Assembly: GCF_910594005.1 (NCBI RefSeq)
Contig: NC_057841.1
Location: 13,129,001 to 13,193,000 of the forward strand
Origin: Cervus elaphus
Lineage: Eukaryota; Chordata; Mammalia; Artiodactyla; Cervidae
Length of the DNA stretch: 64,000 bases
Direction: 5' to 3'
This document shows positions 34,443 through 46,668 of this stretch, one piece after another. A program made the translations under genes and the position numbers. Position 1 is the stretch's first letter; each line of letters opens with the position of its first letter. The notes under the pieces were generated by a model. It did not search any database, had not been told where the DNA came from, and saw only the letters and a list, made by a program, of their open reading frames with translations.

Positions 34443-34685
34443 AACTTTTTATTTTCTGTTGGGGTATAGCTGATTAACAAACAATGTTGTGATAGTTTTA
34501 GGAGACCAGGGAAGGGACTCAGCCATATGTATATATGTGTCCATTCTGCCCCAAACTCCCCTCCCAGCCAGGCTGGCACATAACATTGAGCAGAGTTCCA
34601 CGGGCTATACAGTTGTTGGTGGTGATTCATTTTAAATATAGCAGTGTGTACATGTCCTTCCCAAACTCCCTAACTATCCCCCTTG
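34443..34685 (-). mobile_element. Cetartiodactyl L1 3' UTR end
   Basis: The complement of the L1 tail (TTTTTATTTTCTGTTGGGGTA) is followed by GCTGATTAACAAACAATGTTG, CAGCCATATGTATATATGTG and CCCTCCCAGCCAGGCTGGC. Similar flanks TAATTATTTTTTAAA and TAATTATTTCTTTAAA indicate the target duplication. Confidence 0.82.
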
Positions 34686-34702
34686 TTAATTATTTCTTTA
34701 AA

Positions 34703-35204
34703 GTAGTCTGTTGACTTAATTCCAATGTCTTCACAATATTCTGAAGCAATTTTTTATATTCTAAATAGGAACAAGAAGCAGATATAAGCACAATCAGTTT
34801 GATGATACCATTTATTTCGTTGCTTCTCTGCATGGGAGCTTCATGGTCATGATCTTGCTCTGGTGCCCAACTCATAGGCCTAATGAAAACTATTAGATAT
34901 ATTACTTGGGCTTGTATTAACCATGTGGTAAACTTCTCAGTGAGACTTTGTGAAATTATAATAAATTCATCTCTGTGAGACTTTGTGAAATTATAATAAA
35001 TTCATCTCTGTGAGACTTTGAACAGTCCTTGAGAATACTTACTTATGAGACAATGTTCCAGAGACAATACTTTCCTTTTAAATCATCAGATATATTTTAC
35101 ATGATTAGGATTAAACATTTAGTCATTGGATTTTGATCAAGCTCATAGTAGAAGTCAATTTGTAACCTCTTAATTAATCTCGGTGTGATGTACTTCACAT
35201 TTTG
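34703..35204. other. Unassigned sequence containing a tandem duplication
   Basis: No gene or repeat family recognised apart from the 35-bp tandem unit. Confidence 0.5.
34941..35020. repeat. 35-bp perfect tandem duplication, 2.3 copies
   Basis: The unit starts TGAGACTTTGTGAAATTATA. Copies are 34941-34975 and 34976-35010, identical, then a partial third to 35020. Confidence 0.95.
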
Positions 35205-35400
35205 GAAGGATTTCTCAAACTCAGCACTGTCTGGACATTTGGACCAAATAACTGTTATGTGGAGCTGTCTTATGCACTGTAGGGTGTTTAGCAGCATCCC
35301 CGGCTTCTGGCTATTAGTTACCAACAGAACATCCAAACTGTGATGACCAAGAATGTTTCCAGACATTGCCAAATGTCCCCTAATGGGCAAAAATTCTATT
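35205..35400 (-). mobile_element. MER5-type (hAT-Charlie) DNA element
   Basis: TGCACTGTAGGGTGTTTAGC near 35274, AGCATCCCCGGCTTCTGGC near 35293 and TTTCCAGACATTGCCAAATG near 35356 are the complement of the MER5A/B sequence order (CATTTGGCAATGTCTGGAGA ... GATGCTGCTAAACATCCTAC). Confidence 0.87.
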
Positions 35401-35529
35401 GGCGGAGGTTCTTTGTTTAGAGTGATGGAGCAGTGGGAGGGTGAGACTAAGACATGGCTTTGCTCTGCGAAAAGGAGCTTCAGCTGTGGGTAAGGGGACT
35501 CCCTCATTCCCAGCCTTGTTTTCCCCATG

Positions 35530-36050
35530 TGTTATGACCAACCTAGACAGCATGTTAAAAAGCAGAGATATTCCTTTGCCAACAAAGGTCCATCTAGTCA
35601 AGGCTATGGTTTTTCCAGTGGTCATGTATGGATGTGAGAGTTGGACTGTGAGGAAAGCTGAGCACCGAAGAATTGATGCTTTTGAACTGTGGTGTTGGAG
35701 AAGACTCTTGAGAGTCCCTGGGACTGCAAGGAGATCCAACCAGTCCATCCTAAAGGAGATCAGTCCTGGGTGTTCATTGGAAGGATTGATGCTGAAGCTG
35801 AAACTCCAGTTCTTTGGCCACCTGACTCAAGAATTGACTCATTGGAAAAGACCCTGATGCTGGGAGGGATCGGGGACAGGAGGAGAAGGGGACAACAGAG
35901 GATGAGATGGCTGGATGGCATCACCGACTCGATGGGCATGAGTTTGAGTAAACTCTGGGAATTGGTGATGGACAGGGAGGCCTGGCGTGTTGCGATCCAT
36001 GGGGTCACAAAAAGTCGGACACGAATGAGTGACTGAACTGAACTGAACAG
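35530..36050 (+). mobile_element. BovB LINE, 5'-truncated
   Basis: Starts mid-ORF2 at the VMTNLDSMLKSRDI block and continues through [17 protein letters not shown] to the tail ACTGAACTGAACTGAAC at about 36032-36048. The ORF2 C-terminal frames overlap (35441-35857, 35689-36036), showing a frameshift near 35700-35830. Confidence 0.93.
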
Positions 36051-36087
36051 CCAGGAAATTAGATACTCTCATTAAGCATCTTAATCT

Positions 36088-36134
36088 CTTTCTCTCTCTC
36101 ACACAGACACACACACAGACACAGACACACACAC
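36088..36134. repeat. Compound (CT)n/(CA)n microsatellite
   Basis: TCTCTCTC followed by ACACAGACACAC blocks. Confidence 0.9.
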
Positions 36135-37184
36135 CCCACCACTCTGCTCACACTTTTCAAACATAGTCCCTCAGGCAATCTGTGCATATTAGGGAATGAA
36201 AACAAAAATGTTTAAATGTTACAGAGACTTTTTAACAGGCAGCAATGTATTTATTGGAAATGAACTAGACATTACATTAACCAAATGAAGATGTAACGAT
36301 GCATGAAGCATAATTGGTGCAACATTTAAAAGATCACAAAATAAAAAGAAAATTCATTTTCAAAAGAAATATTGTATCCAAGGCGAGCCCTGAACACCAT
36401 AATACAACTGATAACATTGACTGTGAAGATCCAGAATAAAATTTAAACAACTGAAAGAAAAAGTTTCTTTTCCCAACTTGATGGTTCCCTGGCTACCACC
36501 TGTGTATCATACACACCAGGTAATTTTCATCACCAGACAGTAACCAGATGATATTTATCATATATCTCATAAGAAAATACCTTGCCTACAAATAGAGAAA
36601 TTTGAGAATCCAAGCAACAAAACAGAAGGCATTTTTACAGCAGGGAACCCATTTCTAATTAGTTTTACAATGTTATGATCAACTTTTTTTGGTAACTTAA
36701 ACTCCAGAATGACCACATATTCAAAAACTAAAAAGCTTCTCCTTGATGCATCTAAACTGATAATGCCAAGAATCATTTTTTCTTGAAAGAGCACAATTTA
36801 CATTCAGCGAGTGAAGTGTAACAAAGTGTAAAAAGTGTGGCAAAACTTCAGGAAAATCGGAGACCCTGAAGAATGAAGAAAAGAGACCCCACTGGTAGTG
36901 AAGTACACTGAAATAATCTACTCAAAAGACTTAAAGTAAAGAGCCTGTGGTATCCAGAGCTTCCTTTCCTCATTTCCATGCACATAACACAGTGGGAAAC
37001 CTCCTGAATCAGGCTCACAAAGTCCTTGTCCGGGGGTCCCTTCAGGGGCCAGGTCTGCTGGGTAAACAAATATCCCCTCTACAGCAACCTCCACTGACAC
37101 CAACACCTCGCCTGCAACACGGGGAGGTAAGGATTCTTCTGAATCTGCAAAAACAGAATCCAGCAGAGTCTGGCATATGCATGC
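36135..37184. other. Unassigned sequence
   Basis: Overlapping frames at 36848-37219 (73-90 aa) on both strands have no domain and are weak. Confidence 0.45.
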
Positions 37185-37189
37185 TCGCA

Positions 37190-37409
37190 TGCGTGCTAAG
37201 TCGCTTCAGTCATGTCTAACTCTTAGCGACTCCATGGACTGTAGCCTGCCAGGCTCCTCTGTCCATGGGATTCTCCAGGCAAGAATACTGGAGTGGGTTG
37301 CCATGCCCTTCTCCAGAGGATCTTCCTGATCCAGGGATCGAACCTGTGTCTCCTGCGACTCCTTCATTGTAGATGGATTGTTTACTGCTGAGCCACCGGG
37401 GATGCACCT
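37190..37409 (-). mobile_element. Bov-tA SINE
   Basis: BovA end complement (AAGTCGCTTCAGTCATGTCT near 37198), core, CGAACCTGTGTCTCCTGC and head complement GCCACCGGGGATGCACC at the right. Flanks GGCATATGCAT and AGCATATATCAT hint at the target site. Confidence 0.94.
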
Positions 37410-39699
37410 AGCATATATCATACACTCAATTAAATGGCAGGTATAAAAATAACAGTAACACCATCATCACCATCATCGTATAGATTTGATTATACAGCAA
37501 ACATGAAAGAAGTAAACGATATTCTTTTTATTCTAAGCACTTTAAAGGAGTAAATGTCCCTCAGGATTTTATTTAATTCTGGCAAATCACTATTGCAGAA
37601 TTCAAATCTTTTTTTATTTCCAGCTATTGTAAATTAGAGTGTTACAATGGCAACTCTGAACTGCCAGAGGGGAATTAACCTCTGATAAAGATCAAGCATG
37701 ACTGAGAATATTAAACTGTAACACAGAAGCAAAAGATAAACAAAAACATTGGTTTAACTTAAGTAAAAATGAACTATGTAGAACCACTAGCTACTTAAAT
37801 AAAGGCACTGATATTTTCAATACATATATCCCATTACCCAGGCTTAATTTCTACTGACTTTGGAAAACTATGGGAGAAAAGAAATAAAGAACTGAGGTTC
37901 ATATTTTTTAAAATATATTTTTAGGCAATTTTATTTTGGTATATGCCTACACAATAAGTATGCAGAGATGTATGTGTTAATTTTTTCATGAATTTTTAAA
38001 TGTCCCAAATCAATAAAAACAGAAACAATTTGGTGATGAGTCAAATGAAAATGTATAGTTTAATCCAATCCTGGAAGTTCAAAAATAAAAATATGCTAAA
38101 ATTGTGCCTATAAACATGATTAAACATCTTCCCAAAAGAATTCAATGATGACAATGTATTTAGTAGGATAGTATAAAAATAGGACTATAATTGCTTCTTC
38201 AAGCAGACATTGCATTGTTACTGGTTCAGATTGGAAAATTCAGACCAGAAAATTTATCTTTCTGGTTACACAACAGAAAATTAATAAAAGATAACTGTAA
38301 TAAAGGAAGTTTGTGTTTTTACAATCTTTTGTTGATTTTTTATAAACACTCAAAATACTTCAAGGACTATTCTATTTATAATATCTCTTAGATCTCAAAA
38401 TTAAAATTAACTAAAAATAATTAATTAAAAATAATTTTAGTGATAATGTATATTATCACTTTACCTGAAATAATATACAAGGCTTGGCAATAAGTGTTGT
38501 TGTGAAAATCTTTTAAAATACCCATACTGGATACTTTTGCCTTCTATTTATTTCCCAAATCTTTATACAGGTCAAAGTCAAATGACACTGCCAGCAATTT
38601 AAAAAAATAACAATTATATTTTAGTATTTTGACAGTTTATAGTCAGAATTAACCCAAGAAATTATTTTTCACACTGGCTTTCAAAATGTTTTTAATGTAG
38701 TAAAAGTCTTTTTTTAAAGAATATTTTTATTCTTACTGTATTTTTATACAGTAATACTACACAGAAGTCTTGTATGTCAAAAATGGAACTTCTTCCATTA
38801 ATGCTTGGAGGAAGGCTTGGATACCTGCCCACTTGGACAGTCTCCTCATATCTAATTTCCTCCAACATTGGCCCTTGGAGGTCATCCACAGACTCCCCAG
38901 ACTCTAAGGAGCACTTTGGAAAACAACTAATATAATAAAGTCATTATTTTACAGATAAAGAATCTTGACTTCAGCAAAGAAAAATTACATGTCCAGATTT
39001 TTTTGTCCACCCACTCAGCTTTCTCATATTAATTTCTTGAGTACTTAAATATGTTTTGGTCAAAAACATTTATTACATAATTAATGGATATTTCTTTTTA
39101 GAGATTAGAAAATACAAGTAAGCACAAATAAGACTATTATCCCTGACCTCCATGATCAAATAAGCAATGAAGACATCTTGTTATGTACCATTCATGATAT
39201 CATTAATTAATCACTACAGATGACCAATAGATAATTTGTGTTTCCTTTATCATGGTGGTGTTGCCCTGTATGCCTAAAACTTTTAGTGATGTGGTAGAGT
39301 TTCTCTTCAATTCTTGGTAGAGCATGTGTCTTAGCAAGATCATCAATGAACTAACTACTTCTCCCTCATCTGATGTGTTAGCAGAGTGTCATTTTTCTGA
39401 CACAGGTCCAGGCCTCTTCAGAACATATTATGATAGAGAATAGATGAATTAACATAGATCTACAGCAAAATTGTCCATTTCAAGAGAATACAAAATGTTT
39501 CTGTCTCAAATAACAGCAAAATGGCAGGGTAGGCAATTTTTGAAGTTAAAAAACCACTGACAACATGTTAAAATTGTCAGAATCCACCTACTGGAACTCT
39601 GGAAGATAGGCAAAGGTTTATGGTAACCAACCAAATAATTAACCAGGAGAATGTCCATTGAAACAGAGTAGATCTTTGTGGCTCCAATCAATAACTTTA
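37410..39699. other. Unassigned AT-rich sequence, about 2.3 kb
   Basis: A short ATC-repeat patch lies at 37458-37482. No coding frame longer than 66 aa. Confidence 0.5.
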
Positions 39700-41975
39700 C
39701 TCCTTATGGAAATTTATAAAGAAAAGAAAACTAAACCCAAAGCTAGCAGAAAGAATATAAGAAAGATTAGATCAGAGATAAACAGTATGAAGAATAAACG
39801 AACATAGAGCATGAACAAAACAAGTGTCTGTTCTTTAAACGGTTAACATAACTGACAACCTTTAGTCAGATTAATTAGAAAGAGAGAGAAAGAAAAGAAT
39901 AGAATCATATTAATGGAATAGAAATAAAAAGTGGAGACATTTCTACCAAACAAACCAATTTTAAAAGGATTGTAAGAAAGTCCTATGAACAATTATACAT
40001 CAACAAATTAGATAGCCTAAATGATATCTACAGATTCCTATAAATTCCCAAACTACCAAAACTGACTAAGGAAACAATAGAATATCTCACAGATCTATAA
40101 TAAATAAAGAACAATGAATCATCAAAGACCTCCAAACAAAATAAAGCCCAGGACCAGAAATGGATTTAAAAAAACATTGAAAGAAGAATTAATACCAATC
40201 CTTCTCAAGCCCTTCCAAAAATAGAAGAGGTAACACTGCCTGATTCAAGAAAGCTAGCATTACCCTAATACCAAAGCCAAACAAAGACATCACAATAAAA
40301 TGCAGCACAATGTCCTTTATAAGTATGAATAAAAAATTCCTGAAAATTCTAAAAATTAGAATTTAATGCATATTAAAAAGATTGTATACCATAAGCAAGT
40401 GAGATATACTCTAGGAATACAAAGAAATTTCAACATATGGAAATCAATCAATGTAATACACCACTAATAATAGAAGGATGGTAAAAAATACATATGATCA
40501 TGTTAATAAATACCAGAAAAAGCAGTTTGCAAAATCCAACAGTCCTTTATGATAGAAACACTCAGTAAATTAAGAATGAAAAGGAATATCTTCAACATGA
40601 TAAACAGCATACATGAAAAGCCCATACATAACATAAAGCTCAATCATAAAACACTGAGTTTTCTCTCTACTATCTCTCTAATATAATGAAAAAGAATGTT
40701 CACTTTCACCACTTCTGTTCAATATTGTGCTGGAAGTCCTAGCCAGAAATAGTTAGGCAAGAAAACTAAACTGAAAGGCATCAAAACTGGATATAAACTA
40801 TATCTCTATTCATAGGTGAAGTGGTTTTATAAGCAGCAAATCCTAAAGAAACCATATTAAAACTGTTGGAGCACACAAACAAATTCTGCAAATTTTCAGG
40901 CTACAAGATTAACACAAATATCACTTATTTTTCTGTAGAGTAGCAACAAACAATCTGAAAGGATATTAAGAAAACAATTCCATCTACAGCAGCATCCAAA
41001 AGGAAAAAACTAATAATAAACTTAAACAAGAAAGTGCAAGTACTGTACACTAAAAACCAAAACACACTAATGTCAAAACAGTAAAAAAAAAATTTAAAAT
41101 TGATGACAGATATTAACAAATATATAAATAAACGGAAAGAATATTTCATTCTCAAAATTAGAAGACTTAATATTGTTAAATGGCAATGCTTCTCAAAATG
41201 ATCTACAGATTTAATGCAGTTACTATCAAATCAAAATCATAGCAGCCTTTTTTTCCTGCAGAAGCAGAAAATATAATCCTAAAATTCATATGTAATTGCA
41301 AAGTATTCAAACAGCCAAATAATCTTGAAAAAAGAAAAATAAAGTTGGAAGACACATACTTCCCAGTTTTAAAATTCACTACAAAGCAATCCTTATCAAA
41401 ACAGTGTGGTGCTAGAATAAAGATGAACATATAGATCAGTGAAATAGAATTGAGAGTCCAAAAAGAAAGTTACACGTCGATGGCCAATGATTTTTGTCAA
41501 GAGCGCTAACGTGGGGAAAGGGCGATCTGTTGAACCAACAGGACTGGGACAAGTAGATATCCACATGCAAAGAAATGAAATCAGACCTTTATCTCACACC
41601 AAACATACAAATAAAACCCCTCAAAACGTACCAAATACTTACATTTAAGAGTTAAAACTATAAAGCACTTAGAAATAAACAGGGACGAATCTTCATTTCC
41701 ATGGATTTCAGCAGTGGCTTCTTTAATATGACATCAAGCATAAGCAATAACAAAATAAATTGAACTTAGCCTGAATTTAAAATTTTGTGTTCATGAAAGG
41801 ACACTATAGGGTAAAAGAAAATAAAAAACAACCCAGTGTACAAGAGAAAATATTTGCAAATCACATATGATATGTGATAATGACCAAGCATCCCAGATGT
41901 ATAAAGCAGTTTTACAAGTCAACAACAGAGACAGACAACCCAATTAATAAATGTTCAAAGAACTTGGATATATCT

Positions 41976-42226
41976 TCAAAAACAATATACAAATAGATAA
42001 AAACACATGGAAAGATGCTCAGCATCTTAGACATTGCTGCTGCTGCTGCTAAGTTACTTCAGTCGTGTCCGACTCTGTGCGACCCAATAGACAGTGGCCC
42101 ACCAGGCTCCGCCGTCCGTGGGATTTTCCAGGCAAGAGTATTGGAGTGGGTTGCCATTGCCTTCTCCGTCAAAAACAATATACAAACAGATAAAAACACA
42201 TGGAAAGATGCTCAGCATCTTAGACA
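41976..42226. repeat. 58-bp direct duplication flanking a SINE
   Basis: 41976-42033 and 42169-42226 are 58-bp direct copies differing at one base (AAATAGA versus AAACAGA near 41994 and 42187). They abut the BovA insert exactly on both sides. The unit contains the inverted repeat AAGATGCTCAGCATCTT (7-bp arms). Confidence 0.95.
42034..42168 (-). mobile_element. BovA monomer with CTG/AGC tail
   Basis: A 135-bp insert reading TTGCTGCTGCTGCTGCTAAG (complement of the AGC tail), GTCGTGTCCGACTCTGTGCG, core, and GGGTTGCCATTGCCTTCTCCG. It lacks the tRNA head. It looks young, close to the Bov-A2 consensus. Confidence 0.93.
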
Positions 42227-42482
42227 CTAGGAAATGCAAATCAAAGCCATAAGGAGATACTACTTTATATCCACCAAGACAGTTAATATGAAAAAGACAT
42301 ATAACTACAGGTATTGGCAAGGATGTGAAGAAATATGATCCTCATATCGTGTTGGTAGGAATGTGAAATGGTGTGGCTGCTTTGGAAAACAATCTGATAG
42401 TTCCTCAGAATTTTGAACACAGAATTTCCATATGACCCAACGATTCCATTACTAGGTATATCTGCAACTGAAATAAAATCCT

Positions 42483-43110
42483 CAGTCAGTTCAGTTCAGT
42501 CGCTCAGTCATTTCCAACTCTTTGCGACCCCATGGACTGCAGCACACCAGGCTTCCCTGTCCTTCACCAACTCCTGCAGCCTGCTCAAACTCATGTCCAT
42601 TGAGTCAGTGATGTCATCCAACCATCTCTTCCTCTGTTGACCCTTCTCTTCCTGCCTTCAATCTTTCCCAGCATCAGGATCTTTTCAAATGAGTCAGTTC
42701 TTTGCATCAGGTGGCCAAAGTATTGCAGCTTCAGCTTCAGCATCAGCCCTTACAATGAATATTCAGAACTGATTTCTTTTAGGATTGACTGGTTGGATCT
42801 CCTTGCAGTCCAAGGGACTCTCAAGAGTCTTCTTCAACACCACAGTTCAAAAGCATCAAATCTTCGGTGCTCAGTTTTCTTTATAGTCCAACTCTCACAT
42901 CCATACATGACTACTGGAAAAACCATAGCTTTGACTAGACAGACCTTTGTCAGCAAAGTAATATATCTGCTCTTTTAAAACTGTCTAGGTAGGCCATAGC
43001 TTTTCTTTCAAAGAGCAAGTGTCTTTTAATTTCTTGGCTGCAGTCACCATCTGCAGTGATTCTGGAGCCAAAGAAAATAAAGTCTCTTAATATTTCCATT
43101 CTTTCCCAGC
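42483..43110 (-). mobile_element. BovB LINE, 5'-truncated, inside L1
   Basis: Tail complement CAGTTCAGTTCAGTCGCTCA at the left; ORF2 C-terminal coding runs to about 43090. Frames on the minus strand are broken by several small changes (for example CTGCTCTTTTAAAACTGTC near 42968). Confidence 0.92.
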
Positions 43111-43600
43111 CACACAAAAACTTGTACTCAAATGTTCATATCAGCATTGTTTATAATAGCCAAAAATATTTTAAAAATGCTCATTGACTGATAAATGTAT
43201 AAACAAAATTTGGTATACCTATTTGTTGAAATATCACTTAGCAAAGAAAAATAAAGAAGTGCTGGTACCTACTATAACACTGAGGAAGCATGAAAAAATT
43301 ATGTCAAGTAAAAAGGCAGAAAAAGACATGTTGCATGACTGCCTTTCTGTGAAATGTCTAGAATTGGAAAACATATAGAAAGTAGACTATACTTTGCATA
43401 CAGGTGAGGTTGGAGGGAAATGAAGGCTAACTGGTAAAGGGAACAAAATTTTTTTCTTTCCTTCATCTTAGGTGATAAAAACATTTTAAAACTGATCATG
43501 ATGGATGCACAGCTATGCATCAACTAAAGCCACTGAAGTATACATTTTAACTGAGTGAACTATACGGAATATGAATTATATCTCAACAAAGCTGTTTTAT

Positions 43601-44308
43601 TAAAAAAGAAAATCAGTTCATTTTCTTTTTTAGAAAAGGCAGCAAGTTTGCATAAGTTATCAGAGCTCCTTATAATCAATAGCAAGACTCTGTAGAATTA
43701 CTAATATAACTCATCTGTATAGTTGGCTACATTTTTATTGCTTTTTTCCTTCCCTCGCTGCATGATTGTCTGTTTCTCTACATTAGTCATCTGCAAGCAT
43801 TTGATTATGCAATCGCCAACAAGTCAAATTCAATGTGAACCCACAATATATGAATCAATCTATAAAATATAGATTTCTACCACTATGGCAATATATGATG
43901 TGCATTATTAGACTACTACGAAAACACAAATTTCAGAAAAATAAAATTTTAAAATATAAATAACTATTTATTATTCTCTCCGTACTTTCCAGTCACCTTA
44001 AGCAATCTACTGACATAGTACTTGGAAAAAATATAATTTCCAAGATGCACTGCTAGTAGCTTTGCCACCGTCACACTGTTATAATTCTTTTGTGATGAAG
44101 ACTATACTTTTCATAATTTCTTCTTACACTGCAAGCTCACATACCTCTATAAAGACACAAACACATGTGTGTGCATAAAACTTTCCTACAGAGTAAAGTG
44201 TTGGCATTTGCATTCTTTGTTTACCAAGCTATTCGGGGATCAGGGCAAGGTATGTGGAAACAACTTCTGTCACTATCGTAGAAACACACTCAAGAGTAAC
44301 TGCCCAGT
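43601..44308. other. Unassigned AT-rich sequence
   Basis: No gene-like or repeat-like signal. Confidence 0.5.
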
Positions 44309-44321
44309 TCTCTGGATGCTT

Positions 44322-45012
44322 CAGTCAGTTCAGTCAGTCAGTCATGTCCAACTCTTTGTGACCCCATGGACTGCAGCATGCCAGGCTTCCCTGTCCATCA
44401 CGAACTCCTGGAGCTTGCTCAAACTCATGTCCATCGAGTCAGTGATGCTATCCAGCCATCTCATCCTCTGTCGTCCCCTTCTTCTCCCACCTTCAATCTT
44501 TCTCAGCATCAGGGTCTTTTCAAATGAGTCAGTTCTTTGCATCCAGTGGCCAGAGTATTGGAGTTTCAGCTCCAGCATCAGTCCTTCCAATGAACACTCA
44601 GGACTGATCTCCTTTAGGATGGACTATTGGATCTCCTTGCAGTCCAAGGGACTCTCAAGAGTCTTCTCCAACACCACAGTTCAAAAGCATCAATTCCTTG
44701 GCACTCAGCTTTCTTTATAGTCCAACTCTCACATCCATACATGACTACTGGAAAAACCATAGCTTTGACTAGATGGACCTTTGTTGGCAAAGTAATGTCT
44801 CTCCCTTTTAGTATGCTGTCTAGGTTGGTCATAGTTTTTTTTCCAAGGAGCAAGCATCTTTTAATTTCATGGCTGCAGTCACCATCTGCAGTGATTTTGG
44901 AGCTCAAGAAAATAAAGTCTGTCACGGTTTCTTTTGTTTCCCCATCTATTTACCATGAAGTGATGGGACCAGATGCCATGATCTTAGTTTTCTGAATGTT
45001 GAGCTTCAAGCA
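44322..45012 (-). mobile_element. BovB LINE, 5'-truncated, with 13-bp target duplication
   Basis: TCTCTGGATGCTT occurs at 44309-44321 and 45013-45025. Minus-strand frames 44614-44925 (103 aa: DFIFLSSKITADGDCSHEIK ...) and 44342-44590 (82 aa, through [19 protein letters not shown]) cover the ORF2 C-terminus in two phases, so a frameshift lies near 44600-44625. Confidence 0.96.
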
Positions 45013-45025
45013 TCTCTGGATGCTT

Positions 45026-46476
45026 AGTATGTCGCTAAACAGCAACATGAAAATCAGCCTCGTTTTATTATTCAGAATAACCCCTATCAAAATTCAGGCT
45101 GAGTCAGATGCTGAAGATGAGTTTTTCACATATACACCGTATCTACCTTATAAAACTGTCTTCGATTCTTCAAAATTCCAGCACGAGATTTTCTCAGTTT
45201 GTTTTGTTCTGGTGCTTCCTTGAGTTTTCTCCTTTTTCTTCTTTGCAATCATGAATTTGGAAAGGCTGCATTGAAGGCCAGAATTAGAAAGTGTTTTCAC
45301 CAGAAGTCTAAACTGTTTCTTTACAGTTACACTCCTCTGACTGAATTCCTTGAGAGCAGTTCCCATGCCTTGCTTACCCTTTATCTCCAATTTCCAGTAC
45401 ACTGCTTGAAAAGGACTAGGTTTTCAATAACAGTACAAATGAGCATATGATTTACTTCTTCAGTTATGCATCAGGGATTTGATCGGTTTTTACATATAAA
45501 CACATTTAAGTAAATGACTTCGGAAAAAGTTCTTCAAATCCATCACTGTGACTTGGTCTTTTTTTGTCTGCTGTTTGCTTTGTATTTTTTTCTTAAGGAT
45601 TTGGTCTGATAATATCCTCAGTCCTATTCATCTCTGACATTTGATGAGGAGTGAAGTAAAACTGAGGAAATCTCTCACCAAATGGTAGCGGCTACCAATT
45701 ACAAATCCAAGACTGTCAGAGGCCAAAGAAGCCACTCTTGGATATCCGATTCATACAAAATGCAATGTGAACTCCAAAGGCGTATATTGGTTGATGAAAA
45801 GGAAATGGCAAAACTTAGATAAAGCTAAATGATGTTATATGTGGAAGATTAATCAAGAAAATTCCTTTGGCAAATAAAGATTTTTGGACTCAGGAATTGG
45901 TAACTTGTGTCATTAATTAAAGGACAGTTACACATACGGAGAGGGGAAATGTTGCTTAAAATTCTCAAGTACATCAAACTGTAATTAAGTTGTTTTTCTA
46001 CTGTTAGACTATAGCTGCAAATATCATGAATTGTATCTTTCCCTTTCTTACCAGAAAGGGTTGCCTCCCATGTTAAACATGTGCATCAGTGGTTTAATTA
46101 CAATAAGACCCTCACACAAGCCCTATCATTTCTAGTTTCTAATCTAGTACCTTTAACATGCCAGCAAATGATAACTTACAAATAAGAATTTTTCTTTAAA
46201 ATAGTAAAGAAAAAATTCCATTGAGTTCAGAGCAATATGCTTGTCAACCCCGAAGCTTTCTTTTGTTCCTAGAGATTCAAACAATCAGATTAACCATGTT
46301 TGATGTATTTAGGAAACTGTTCTTAGCTTTTCTTTGTTTGTTTTTTACTTCCAGGCAAGAAACTCTCTGTAACCTGCTTACTTTAAATTTCCGTATACCA
46401 TGAAATAGTGCTCTCTGGCAGCATGGAGATCTAAATATCCCCTGAAGACTACTAATGATGAGATTTTAAATAGCTG
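45026..46476. other. Unassigned sequence
   Basis: Weak L2-like 3' signal at 45345-45440 (CCTTGAGAGCAGTTCCCATGC) is not strong enough to annotate. No gene. Confidence 0.45.
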
Positions 46477-46668
46477 GTATGATTCTGGGAAAGACTGATG
46501 GCAGGAAGAGAAGGGGACAACAGAGGGCAAGATGGTTGGATGGCATCACTGACTCGGTGGACATATGTTTGAGCAAGCTCCAGGAGATGGTAAAGGACAG
46601 GGAAGCCTGGCGTGCTGCAGTCCATGGGGTCACAAAGATTTGGACACAACTGAGCGAATGAACAATGG
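46477..46668 (+). mobile_element. BovB LINE 3'-terminal fragment
   Basis: GATTCTGGGAAAGACTGATG at the left, coding [20 protein letters not shown], and end GGACACAACTGAGCGAATGAAC. A short frame (46479-46661) is the ORF2 C-terminus. Confidence 0.9.

Larger units (their letters stand above)
39700..43600 (+). mobile_element. Old L1 (L1MA/MB-like) ORF2 and 3' end, interrupted
   Basis: L1 ORF2 sequence in order: AACAATTATACATCAACAAATTAG near 39989, ACTTCTGTTCAATATTGTGC near 40710, and the AACCAAAACACACTAATGTC region near 41057. It continues through the block before the insertions (GAATTTCCATATGACCCAACG near 42421). After the BovA (42034-42168) and BovB (42483-43110) insertions it resumes with GTTTATAATAGCCAAAAATA near 43149 and TGTCTAGAATTGGAAAACAT near 43356. 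Stops are frequent; the copy is dead. Confidence 0.85.

Noticed and set aside
34941..35020. CRISPR-like or regularly spaced repeat
   Set aside because: Direct head-to-tail tandem units with no spacers in a mammalian genome.
35441..36036. 138-aa and 115-aa overlapping plus-strand frames as host genes
   Set aside because: Both encode the BovB ORF2 C-terminal region in two phases of one truncated copy.
44169..44720. 183-aa plus-strand frame
   Set aside because: Most of it is the antisense of a minus-strand BovB insertion defined by a 13-bp target duplication.
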